NCBI GenBank assembly: GCA_021815315.1
Contig: JAKAHB010000006.1
Location: 1-35,191 of the forward strand
Direction: 5' to 3'
Origin: a bacterium
Lineage (GTDB): Bacteria; Patescibacteriota; Minisyncoccia; Portnoybacterales; JAKAHB01
Length of the DNA stretch: 35,191 bases
Made by a program: the position numbers and the translations under genes. Position 1 is the first letter of the stretch; each line of letters begins with the position of its first letter. The notes under the pieces were generated by a model. It did not search any database. It was not told where the DNA came from and saw nothing but the letters and a program-made list of their open reading frames with translations. Below are positions 14,115 to 20,934 of this stretch, piece after piece.

Positions 14115-14135
14115 TGTAAAGACCCGGCCTTTACA
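14115..14135. repeat. Palindromic intergenic repeat, single copy, with an adjacent DnaA-box-like 9-mer
   Basis: Arms TGTAAAG and CTTTACA around ACCCGGC. The right flank is AAGTTATCCACA; TTATCCACA at 14138-14146 equals the E. coli consensus DnaA box. The outer flank mirrors the GGATAACT flank of the copy at 1465. Confidence 0.85.
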
Positions 14136-14150
14136 AGTTATCCACAGAAA

Positions 14151-14200
14151 TAAAAAAACCGCCCGACCCTAGCGCATGTTCACGCGCAGAGTCGGACGGG
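14151..14200 (-). terminator. Intrinsic terminator of the 14225 gene
   Basis: On the minus strand a long imperfect hairpin (14200-14159; outer CCGTCCGAC with GTCGGGCGG, inner GCGC/GCGC) is followed by seven T and ATTT. Confidence 0.8.
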
Positions 14201-14224
14201 AAGCTTGAGGCTTTGGTCTCGGCC

Positions 14225-14674
14225 CTAGAGAAGCGAACGACCCCCGAGGATCAGACCACCTCTGCTTGTGACGAGCACAGCGCCCGCCCGCCGCTGCCCC
14301 TCGGAGGGCCGTCTGACAATCTGCCAGCCGACCTTCAGGACCAGCGAGCTGTTCTCGCCCCAAAGACCAAGCCGGTCTTGGGCCAGCAGCCACATGAGCC
14401 CCCTGACTACATTCTTTTTGCTGATCAAAAAGTTCAGACGTACGCCCTCGGGGCAGGGGTCCGTATATTCCTCACATGCCCCGCAAGTGGCCTCCATCTC
14501 ATCGACGATCCGCCCCCAGAGAGTGAAGCAAGCCTTTTCCTGGTCGTTGAGCGCCCCCACGACGACCTCGCCCTCGAGAACCCGGTGATCGTCAGGGACC
14601 GGGGTGAACACCCCCTCTTTGAGAATGTCGGCGATCTCGGTCAACAGGTCGCTCTTTTTGTCTTTGTCAGCCAT
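14225..14674 (-). CDS. Hypothetical protein with clustered cysteines
   Basis: 149 residues, no family recognised. The N-terminus is charged (MADKDKKSDLLTEIADILKE). The middle has C64-G-A-C67 followed by C74 in an acidic stretch (EATCGACEEYTDPCPEG), a possible metal site. The C-terminus is basic and Gly-rich. Gene status is supported by a TTGACA-17-TGTAAT promoter, a Shine-Dalgarno (AAGGAGG) 9 nt before the ATG and a terminator. GC content is clearly higher than in neighbouring core genes. A 21-bp palindrome at the transcription start suggests repression by an unidentified regulator. Confidence 0.75.
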   Translation of the reverse strand: MADKDKKSDLLTEIADILKEGVFTPVPDDHRVLEGEVVVGALNDQEKACFTLWGRIVDEMEATCGACEEYTDPCPEGVRLNFLISKKNVVRGLMWLLAQDRLGLWGENSSLVLKVGWQIVRRPSEGQRRAGAVLVTSRGGLILGGRSLL

Positions 14675-14704
14675 GACTCTCCGCCTCCTTCTTATTTGTT
14701 TGAT

Positions 14705-14725
14705 TGGAACTTGATACTAGTTCCA
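14705..14725. promoter_or_regulatory. Palindromic operator candidate
   Basis: A perfect inverted repeat TGGAACT / AGTTCCA with a 7-bp centre TGATACT lies immediately downstream of the -10 box of the 14225 gene, across the predicted transcription start. Position and symmetry fit a dimeric repressor site. No candidate regulator gene is adjacent. Confidence 0.5.
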
Positions 14726-14726
14726 T

Positions 14727-14755
14727 ATTACATTGCTATGTTCAATATTTGTCAA
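14727..14755 (-). promoter_or_regulatory. Near-consensus promoter of the 14225 gene
   Basis: On the minus strand TTGACA (14755-14750), a 17-bp spacer and TGTAAT (14732-14727). Confidence 0.8.
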
Positions 14756-14768
14756 GGCTCGCGTCCAG

Positions 14769-14806
14769 GAAATAAATAAAAAAGCCCCGGAGCAAAGCTC
14801 CGGGGC
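14769..14806 (-). terminator. Intrinsic terminator of the 14837 gene
   Basis: On the minus strand a perfect 10-bp stem GCCCCGGAGC/GCTCCGGGGC with loop TTT (14806-14784) is followed by TTTTTTATTTATT. Confidence 0.9.
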
Positions 14807-14836
14807 GGCCCACGTGGGCGAGGCCACGGGCGGGCG

Positions 14837-15466
14837 TTAGTCGTCCACCACCGTCAGGATGGGACAGAGGCCCTCCTTGCGCGCCTTCATCCAGGCCACG
14901 AAAAGGCGCACAAATTCCAACTCCCGCAACCCCTGGCGAAGGACCGAGGGAATGGCCCAGAACACGCCGATGGCCATCAGCAGGATGATGATCATGCTGT
15001 AGCCAGCCAGGCCCGCCACAACAAGCGCATTCAGGGTTGCCTCCCAGACCAAGGCCCAGCTCAGGGTCGAGGGCATAAGGGTCAAAGCCCAGCCAGCCAC
15101 GGCTTGGACCGGCGCCGCTTCCAAGTTCATCGCCAGGAAGCCCAGCAGGCCGACCAAGAGCAGCGGCCAAAGCGGCCAGACCCGGTGACCCTTTATCTGC
15201 AGCGGCCACCGCTCAAAGGGCTTGAACATGGTCTCGGAGTTTCTGTTATCATCAGGACGACGAGCAACAAGGAAGTTCGCCGGGACCAATATCCCGTAGT
15301 ACACCGCCAAGAGGATGGCGGCAAACGCGAAAAGAGGGACTCCAAGGGGTAAGCGCCAAACAAGCTTGCAGAGGCTCACCTCGCTCACCTTCTTCTCGTC
15401 GTTGCTCCAGCCATAGGCTAGCTGGAACAGCAGACCCTCCCGGCGGATCGTTCTGTTCTGGGGCAT
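14837..15466 (-). CDS. Hypothetical multi-pass membrane protein
   Basis: 209 residues, no family recognised. The N-terminus is soluble (about 1-38), followed by hydrophobic segments near 39-68 (VPLFAFAAILLAVYYGILVP), 97-116 (WPLWPLLLVGLLGFLAM), 120-140 and 145-172 (VVAGLAGYSMIIILLMAIGV), and a soluble C-terminus (about 180-209). The start is set by GGGAGGG 6 nt before the ATG, in a leader almost identical to that of the 8371 gene. It has its own promoter and terminator. GC-rich and isolated. Function unknown. Confidence 0.75.
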   Translation of the reverse strand: MPQNRTIRREGLLFQLAYGWSNDEKKVSEVSLCKLVWRLPLGVPLFAFAAILLAVYYGILVPANFLVARRPDDNRNSETMFKPFERWPLQIKGHRVWPLWPLLLVGLLGFLAMNLEAAPVQAVAGWALTLMPSTLSWALVWEATLNALVVAGLAGYSMIIILLMAIGVFWAIPSVLRQGLRELEFVRLFVAWMKARKEGLCPILTVVDD

Positions 15467-15506
15467 TTTTTCCCTCCCTTGTTTTCAGGTTGCTCCTAAT
15501 TTTTTC

Positions 15507-15535
15507 ACTTTACCATACGAGCGCAAAAAAGTCAA
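15507..15535 (-). promoter_or_regulatory. Promoter of the 14837 gene
   Basis: On the minus strand TTGACT (15535-15530), a 17-bp spacer and TAAAGT (15512-15507). The leader to the ATG is about 35 nt and includes the strong Shine-Dalgarno. Confidence 0.7.
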
Positions 15536-15579
15536 GCGCTTCGTAAAGGTTCAATGCCTCGCCCCGCTTCTTGCCCGAT

Positions 15580-15613
15580 TTGTATTTTCCACGCCTAGGC
15601 GTGGAAAATACAA
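15580..15613. repeat. Perfect 34-bp palindrome
   Basis: 17-bp arms meet with no loop at CCT|AGG. The left arm begins TTGTATTTTCC and the right arm ends GGAAAATACAA. Single copy here, but its TTGTA...TACAA ends match those of the TGTAAAG/CTTTACA repeats. It lies between tRNA-Thr and the promoter of the 14837 gene and has no T-run. Confidence 0.85.
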
Positions 15614-15658
15614 GTTTAATCCGGCGGCCAACCAACCGCCAAACGAGAATAAAAAATG

Positions 15659-15730
15659 AGCCGGAGGCGAGAATCGAACTCGCGACCCACCGCTTACGAA
15701 GCGGTTGCTCTGCCCCTGAGCTACTCCGGC
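15659..15730 (-). tRNA. tRNA-Thr (anticodon CGT)
   Basis: 72-nt cloverleaf. Acceptor GCCGGAG/CTCCGGC, D arm GCTC/GAGC, anticodon stem ACCGC/GCGGT with loop TTCGTAA (CGT), T arm GCGAG/CTCGC with loop TTCGATT, discriminator T. CCA is not encoded (TCATTT follows). Confidence 0.95.
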
Positions 15731-15790
15731 CCGTTACAAATTGTGTGGAAGCGGCAAACAACTAGTGGCACCCCTCGCCGCGCCAACCCA

Positions 15791-16342
15791 CTACGCTCCG
15801 CAAACATGTCCCGCGTCATATCTTTCCTTGTCTTGCGTTAAGTCTTCCAACGTTTTCCAGTCTTCCACCCAATCGCTGACAAAGTACGAACGCAAAGTTC
15901 CGTTTTTTGAATTACCAATTACTCGCCGCAAACCGGCATTGATAATCATTTTCTTGCACAACAAACAAGGATAGGCATCAATTAAAACATCTCTATTTTC
16001 CGTTTTTCTTGAAGAATAAAGATATAAATCTCCGCCCAAAAGCGAAACACCGGCTCTGGCCGCGTTGATAATGGCATTCATTTCCGCATGCGCCGAACGA
16101 CACATTTCATAATTGGAGCCAGAAGGAACATTTTTTTGGCGCCGGATGCAAAAACCCAAATCCAGACAATCTTTAACTCCTCGCGGCGCGCCCACATAGC
16201 CGGTAGCGATTATCTGATCATTCCGCACGATAATCGCTCCGTGTTCAACCGTCCGGCAAGTGGAGCGAGTCGCCACTGTTCGAGCGATCAACCAATAATA
16301 GGTGTCTTTGTCGGGACGAATAATTTTATTGTTATTTTCCAT
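15791..16342 (-). CDS. Deoxycytidylate deaminase-like protein (ComEB family)
   Basis: 183 residues from the ATG at 16342. A zinc-dependent cytidine deaminase fold: the zinc-binding HAE motif (H85-A-E87, E as proton shuttle) and P125-C126-x-x-C129 are both intact. The insert between strands, with extra Cys residues (DCLDLGFCIRR), and YEMCRSAHAEMNAI are typical of dCMP deaminase/ComEB proteins. Reaction in the family: dCMP to dUMP for dTMP synthesis. The upstream in-frame extension to 16435 runs into the tRNA-Gly region, so ATG 16342 (AAGGAG 10 nt before) is used. It lies between two tRNA genes on the same strand. Confidence 0.9.
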   Translation of the reverse strand: MENNNKIIRPDKDTYYWLIARTVATRSTCRTVEHGAIIVRNDQIIATGYVGAPRGVKDCLDLGFCIRRQKNVPSGSNYEMCRSAHAEMNAIINAARAGVSLLGGDLYLYSSRKTENRDVLIDAYPCLLCKKMIINAGLRRVIGNSKNGTLRSYFVSDWVEDWKTLEDLTQDKERYDAGHVCGA

Positions 16343-16388
16343 ATTTTTATAGCTCCTTCTGGTTGATTTTAATTTTTGTCCCCCAATG

Positions 16389-16459
16389 AGCGGGATACCG
16401 GAATCGGACCGGCGCCTTAACCTTGGGAAGGTCATGTACTACCACTATACTAATCCCGC
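16389..16459 (-). tRNA. tRNA-Gly (anticodon CCC)
   Basis: 71-nt cloverleaf. Acceptor GCGGGAT/ATCCCGC, D arm GTAT/GTAC, anticodon stem TGACC/GGTTA with loop TTCCCAA (CCC), T stem GCCGG/CCGGT, discriminator T, CCA not encoded. The T-loop reads TCCGATT, so position 55 is C and not the near-universal U. Confidence 0.92.
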
Positions 16460-16509
16460 CACAAGTCTAATTTCGCTTTTCGCAAATTTTACATGTTGCT
16501 CTCATCTGT

Positions 16510-16926
16510 TCATTCAAAAAAATATTCCCACCATTTCCACCACCAGGATTTTTTTGGTTGCTCCGCGGCTCCAAAAGCACCAGCCGGTGAAGCCGTTTGA
16601 CTGGCCGGAGTTTCCTTGAAACTGCCACCCGGCGGCACCACCACCACGTTCTCCCCTTCTTTTTTCAAGTTAAGCTTACTGCGCGCCTCTTTTTCCACGA
16701 AAGAGTCACTACGCAGATATTCCAGATATCCCTGCAGTTGAGAATTTTGTTTGTCCAAGTCTTGCACTTCTTGTTTGACCTTTTCCGCCTCCCTGCTTAA
16801 TAAATATTTCCGATAGCTTACTTTGACAACCGAGATAGTCACCCAGATTAAAATTACTAGAATTAAAAACAAGACCGGCTTGGAATTAAAGATAAGGCTG
16901 AATTTTGACCGAGGAGACGCGGACAT
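16510..16926 (-). CDS. FtsB/DivIC-like septum formation initiator protein
   Basis: 138 residues. Short cytoplasmic N-terminus, one TM (about 17-37, VLFLILVILIWVTISVV), then a coiled coil (about 40-75, SREAEKVKQEVQDLDKQNSQ) and the family motif region EKEARSKLNLKKEGENVVVV. This architecture is that of FtsB/DivIC proteins, which bridge division proteins in the periplasm. A flexible Pro/Ala/Ser linker ends in a Trp-rich tail (KKSWWWKWWEYFF), a feature I associate with Patescibacteria homologs. It is divergent from the micro-ORF at 16987 and shares overlapping -10 elements with it. Confidence 0.85.
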   Translation of the reverse strand: MSASPRSKFSLIFNSKPVLFLILVILIWVTISVVKVSYRKYLLSREAEKVKQEVQDLDKQNSQLQGYLEYLRSDSFVEKEARSKLNLKKEGENVVVVPPGGSFKETPASQTASPAGAFGAAEQPKKSWWWKWWEYFFE

Positions 16927-16972
16927 AAAAAAATTAAGTCAAAATTAAAAGTGGTAGATCCGGATATTTTAT

Positions 16973-16980
16973 ATTATAAT
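16973..16980. promoter_or_regulatory. Overlapping bidirectional -10 elements
   Basis: TATAAT on the plus strand (16975-16980) and TATAAT on the minus strand (16978-16973) overlap by four bases. The plus box ends 6 nt before the micro-ORF ATG; the minus box is about 46 nt upstream of the FtsB-like ATG. Neither has a convincing -35. Confidence 0.55.
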
Positions 16981-16986
16981 AAACGC

Positions 16987-17085
16987 ATGAAAAAGAAACC
17001 GCTTGTCCACAAATTGTTAATTGTTGCCGTCTTTTTAATCGTTCTCTCTATGATTCTCTCGCTCTTTTTGCCTTTTCTGCGCTAG
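16987..17085 (+). CDS. Micro membrane protein, 32 aa, leaderless
   Basis: An ATG-to-TAG frame of 32 codons. It has a basic start (MKKKPLVHK), one hydrophobic helix (about residues 10-30, LLIVAVFLIVLSMILSLFLP) and a final Arg. A consensus TATAAT ends 6 nt before the ATG, predicting a leaderless mRNA. The stop is 3 bp from the convergent lepA stop, so the space is fully used. Positive-inside charge fits a single-pass N-in protein. No family is recognised with certainty. Its position opposite an FtsB-like gene suggests, as inference only, an envelope or division role. Confidence 0.55.
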   Translation: MKKKPLVHKLLIVAVFLIVLSMILSLFLPFLR

Positions 17086-17088
17086 CAA

Positions 17089-18906
17089 TCATTTCTTAAG
17101 CGCTTTCAAAAACACGTCTTGGGGAATATTAACTTTGCCAAGCGTTTTCATTTTTTTCTTGCCTTTTTTCTGTTTTTCCAAAAGTTTTCTCTTGCGCGTC
17201 ACGTCGCCGCCGTATAAATAACCCGTAACATCTTTGCGCATGGCCGAAATGGTTTCGCGAGCGACAATCTTCCCTCCCAAAACCGCCTGCAAGGCAACGG
17301 TAAACATTTGCTTGGGAACCACTTCCTTAAGCCGCTCAACCAAAGCGCGCCCCTCGCTTTCTGCTTTCTTTTTGGGCACCACCCGAGAAAAAGCTTCTAC
17401 CATCTCCCCCGCGATCAATACGTCCAAACGCACTAAGTCGGCTTCCCGATAGCCGGTTAATTCATAACTCATGGAGGCGTAACCACTGCTAACGCTTTTT
17501 AATTTGTCGTAAAAATCAACGATAATTTCCCGAAGCGGCACTTCATATTCCAACACCACCCTCTCTTGGCTTAAAAAAGTCGTGTTCAAAAATACGCAAG
17601 AAGATCCTTCGGCCAATTTCATAACCGCGCCCATAAAACTGGCGGGGGTGATAATTTCCAGTTTCACCCAGGGTTCTTTGATGTATTCCAGCAAATGGGC
17701 GTCGGGCATTTCTTGGGCGGTTTTGATAATTTTTATTTCCGCCCCTCTAGTTTTTTCCAAAATTTCATAGGCCACGCTGGGAGTGGTGATCAAAAGCTCC
17801 AGATTATATTCGCGCTTTAATCTTTCCGAAACAATTTCCAGGTGCAGCATCCCCAAAAAGCCGCATTTAAACCCGCGCCCCAAGGCCTCCGAACTTTCCA
17901 GTTCAAAAGTCAAAGAAGAGTCGCTCAAACTTAATTTGGCCAGGGCGTCTTTTAGGAGTTCGAAATCATCGTCCTCGCCGGCCGGATAGAAACTGGCAAA
18001 GACCATTGGGTCGGGCTCTTTGTATCCGGGCAAGGCCAGCGCGCTTTCAAGCGGAGAGATAATCGTATCGCCGACTCGACAAAAAGAAATGTCTTTAAGC
18101 CCGGTGGCAATGTAACCGATTTGCCCCGCGCCCAAAGAGGGCATTTTGGTCAACGCTGGATGGAAAAGCCCGACTTCCAGAATTTCCACTTCCTTTTTGA
18201 AAGCGGCCATTTTGATTTTTTGGCCGGCTTTGGCTGCTCCCCCGAACAAGCGCACGTAAGCGATTACTCCCTTGAAAGAATCGTAGGCTGAATCAAAAAT
18301 CAAGGCTTGCAACTTTTGTTCTTTGGCTTGAGGCGGAGCAACTTTGGCAATTACCGCTTCCAGCAGTTCCGGCACTCCTTGGCCGGTCTTACCCGAAATT
18401 TTGAAAACTTCTCCGTCAAATTTTTCTCCCATTAAACTTTCCAGCGTAGTGCGCACTTCCAGCTCGGCCTCTTCAATTTGAGCCGAGGGCAAATCAATTT
18501 TATTTAAAGCCGGAATAATCGTCAATTTTTGATTTAACGCCAATTGCAAATTAGCCAGAGTTTGCGCTTGCACGCCTTTGGTGGCGTCCACCAACAAAAT
18601 CGCTCCTTCCACCGCCGCCAACGAGCGCGAAACTTCGTAAGAAAAATCCACGTGCCCGGGAGTGTCAATCAAGTTAAGCTGATAATCTTGGCCGTCCAGC
18701 TTGTAATTCATAGTCACCGGCTGGAGTTTGATTGTAATGCCCCGTTCCCGTTCCAGTTCCATTTGGTCCAGCACTTGTTCTTTCATTTTTCGTTTTTCAA
18801 TCGTTCCGGTCAATTCCAAAAACCGATCCGCCAAAGTGGATTTTCCATGGTCAATATGCGCAATTATGCAGAAATTTCGGATGTTTTGCATTAAGATAAC
18901 CGCCAT
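17089..18906 (-). CDS. lepA: Elongation factor 4 (LepA)
   Basis: 605 residues, standard for the family. Translational GTPase with G1 AHIDHGKST, G2 RERGIT, G3 DTPGH and G4 NKID, followed by EF-G-like domains and the unique C-terminal domain with GYLYGGDVTRKRKLLEKQKKGKKKMK and the end GKVNIPQDVFLKAL. EF4 acts on stalled or mistranslocated ribosomes. The family N-terminus (M-x-NIRNF) aligns with the ATG at 18891. The ATG at 18906 adds five residues and is kept because neither has a clear Shine-Dalgarno. A possible promoter, TTGTAA-17-TATGAT, lies near 18960-18930. The 3' end converges with the micro-ORF. Confidence 0.97.
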   Translation of the reverse strand: MAVILMQNIRNFCIIAHIDHGKSTLADRFLELTGTIEKRKMKEQVLDQMELERERGITIKLQPVTMNYKLDGQDYQLNLIDTPGHVDFSYEVSRSLAAVEGAILLVDATKGVQAQTLANLQLALNQKLTIIPALNKIDLPSAQIEEAELEVRTTLESLMGEKFDGEVFKISGKTGQGVPELLEAVIAKVAPPQAKEQKLQALIFDSAYDSFKGVIAYVRLFGGAAKAGQKIKMAAFKKEVEILEVGLFHPALTKMPSLGAGQIGYIATGLKDISFCRVGDTIISPLESALALPGYKEPDPMVFASFYPAGEDDDFELLKDALAKLSLSDSSLTFELESSEALGRGFKCGFLGMLHLEIVSERLKREYNLELLITTPSVAYEILEKTRGAEIKIIKTAQEMPDAHLLEYIKEPWVKLEIITPASFMGAVMKLAEGSSCVFLNTTFLSQERVVLEYEVPLREIIVDFYDKLKSVSSGYASMSYELTGYREADLVRLDVLIAGEMVEAFSRVVPKKKAESEGRALVERLKEVVPKQMFTVALQAVLGGKIVARETISAMRKDVTGYLYGGDVTRKRKLLEKQKKGKKKMKTLGKVNIPQDVFLKALKK

Positions 18907-19013
18907 CGGTAAAGAACAACTGGCCTTTTTAGATCATACCTTTATAACATAAAATTTACAAATTGAGAATACCAAACCTCCCTCGTAAGGGCCGAGCCCC
19001 TGCGACACACTTT

Positions 19014-20636
19014 CTACAAATTGGCGATGTCTTCTTCCACCACCACTTTTTTGAGAGAAAACTTGGAGAATAACGCCCGCAGCAAATCGCGCATTTCTTC
19101 CAGCTTCATCCAAGAACTGATCAAAATATAAACAAAAACGCCCGCCAGTCCCGCCAGAGTCCCTTGCAAAAAAATTCCCAGCCCAGTCTGCATATCAACC
19201 AGTCTTGCTCCCAAGCGCAACCCTAGCCAAGCGGCAATCCCCGCCCCCAGGGCGGCCAAAACCATTTTAACGCCACCGCTAAAAATACTTTCATCCTGAA
19301 AATCTTTAAGCCTTCTTTCCAGCGAAAACCACAAGGCCAGCATCTGTAAAATGGCGCCGCTAGCAAAACCAAGGGCCAGCCCCGGCACCCCCAGCTGCCG
19401 GCCAAAAAACCAGGCCAGGCCAATTCTGGCTACGCTGCCAAAAAGTCCCCAAAGAAACGGCGTTTTGGAATCTTCCAAAGAAAAAAAGGCTCGCGAAAGC
19501 AACAGGGTCAAGCCCTCCGCCAAGAGCCCCAAGGTTAAAAATTTTAAAGATTCAACGGTTAAAACCGTGTTTGACCAGGTGAATTTTCCGGTTCCCAAAA
19601 TAATTCTGACAATTTGCGCGCGCAGAATAATAAACAGAGCGCTGGCCGGAATCAAGTAAAAAAGTATCTGGCGGAAAGTGTAGATAAAACTTTGCTTGAA
19701 AGCCACCCAGTCTTGGCGTCCCGCTTCTTCGGATAATTTGGGAAAACTGGCCACCACGAAAGAAGCGGCAAAAATTCCCAAGGGAAAGCTCCAAATATTA
19801 TACGCCAAATCAAAAATAGCGATTGACCCGATCGCTAGCGACGAAGCCAAAACGGTAATCGCCAAAAAATTGAGCTGCAACAGAGCAACCGACATAATTC
19901 TGGGCGAAGTCAGATAGAGAATATCTTTTAACCCGGGCTGGCGCCAGTTAAACAAAAAGGAATAGCGATACCCCGTGCCAACCAGCGAAGGAATTTGCGT
20001 CAGGAAATGAATCAAAGACCCCAGCACCACCCCCCAGGCCAGGCCCGCCAGTCCAAAACGAGGCACCAAAACCAAAGCGCCAAAGATAATGCTCAAATTG
20101 TAAAGAATGGGCGCAAGGGCATAAGTGAAAAAGCGTTTCAAGCTTTGCAGGATGTTGCCCAAAACCGCGGAAAGCCCCAGAAGAAAGGGAGACCACGCCA
20201 TAATCCTGGTGAGCTTAACCGTTTCGGCAATTTTTTCAGCCGAAAACCCCGGGGTCAAAATTTTGATTAAAAAAGGAGCAAAAGCAAAAAGCGCCAGAGA
20301 GAATAGAATCAAAAATAAACTGGTAAAATTGGCCACGCAATTGGCCAGGGCCCAAGCTTCTTTTTTGTCCTCTCGGTGCAGAAAACGAATAAAGACCGGA
20401 ATAAATCCGGCCGAAAGCGCTCCCATGATGATCAAATTAAAAACCAGATCGGGGAAACGAAAAGCGGCGTAGTAGATATCCAGTTCGTTGCCCGCGCCAA
20501 AAGTTCCGGCTAAAATCCGATCGCGCAAAACTCCCAAAAGTCGGCTGGCCACAGAGGCCCCGCCCAAAAGCAAAGCCGCTCCGCCGATTTGTTGGAAATT
20601 GGATTGGAAAAGTTTTTGGTATATTTTTTTAATCAT
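19014..20636 (-). CDS. murJ: Lipid II flippase MurJ (MviN)
   Basis: 540 residues with about 14 hydrophobic segments, the normal MurJ layout. The N-terminal ASVASRLLGVLRDRILAGTFGAG carries the conserved SRxxGxxRD motif. DIYYAAFRFPDLVFNLIIMGALSAGFIPVF is the second diagnostic block, with conserved Arg and Pro. MurJ moves lipid II across the membrane for peptidoglycan synthesis. The ATG at 20636 is preferred over the TTG three bases upstream. An extended -10-like TGTTAAAAT lies about 45-50 nt upstream. The C-terminus (about 510-541) is a charged cytoplasmic tail. Confidence 0.95.
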   Translation of the reverse strand: MIKKIYQKLFQSNFQQIGGAALLLGGASVASRLLGVLRDRILAGTFGAGNELDIYYAAFRFPDLVFNLIIMGALSAGFIPVFIRFLHREDKKEAWALANCVANFTSLFLILFSLALFAFAPFLIKILTPGFSAEKIAETVKLTRIMAWSPFLLGLSAVLGNILQSLKRFFTYALAPILYNLSIIFGALVLVPRFGLAGLAWGVVLGSLIHFLTQIPSLVGTGYRYSFLFNWRQPGLKDILYLTSPRIMSVALLQLNFLAITVLASSLAIGSIAIFDLAYNIWSFPLGIFAASFVVASFPKLSEEAGRQDWVAFKQSFIYTFRQILFYLIPASALFIILRAQIVRIILGTGKFTWSNTVLTVESLKFLTLGLLAEGLTLLLSRAFFSLEDSKTPFLWGLFGSVARIGLAWFFGRQLGVPGLALGFASGAILQMLALWFSLERRLKDFQDESIFSGGVKMVLAALGAGIAAWLGLRLGARLVDMQTGLGIFLQGTLAGLAGVFVYILISSWMKLEEMRDLLRALFSKFSLKKVVVEEDIANL

Positions 20637-20779
20637 CAACTTTTGGACTTGTCACTTGCAGATATCTTCGCGTTGTTCTGATTTTAACATGACCAAGCAG
20701 TTCTTGCACCTAACGCAATCCCTGCTATTTTCCGGCAAAGCCGTGGTAAAGCCGTGGCTCATCTTCCAGTTTTTTCAGA

Positions 20780-20808
20780 TAGACATCCACTGGCTTTTTC
20801 TCTATAAT
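20780..20808 (+). promoter_or_regulatory. Strong promoter facing the AT-rich plus-strand island
   Basis: TAGACA (20780-20785), a 17-bp spacer and TATAAT (20803-20808). Ten bases later lies a 4-codon ORF (ATG 20819, stop 20831-20833). The next real cistron starts at 20935. The 295 bp between murJ and 20935 otherwise show only a tandem AAAGCCGTGG pair (about 20736-20757) and a few micro-ORFs. Confidence 0.65.
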
Positions 20809-20934
20809 AGAGGCATAAATGAAGTATAGTTAACATCCGCCTGGAAGACAATAATCCGCGCAGTATATGAAAATACTTCGAATGATGCCGAAACGTTAGA
20901 CGAACTGAATTTTTAATTTTATAAATGAGGGGTT

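Noticed and set aside
1436-14135. CRISPR array from the recurring 21-bp repeat
   Set aside because: Copies are kilobases apart with no regular spacers and no cas genes.
14115-14146. Replication origin
   Set aside because: Only one consensus DnaA box, no AT-rich unwinding region and no dnaA or dnaN gene nearby.
14213-14779. 188-codon plus-strand frame
   Set aside because: Antisense to the 14225 gene, which has the promoter, Shine-Dalgarno and terminator on the minus strand.
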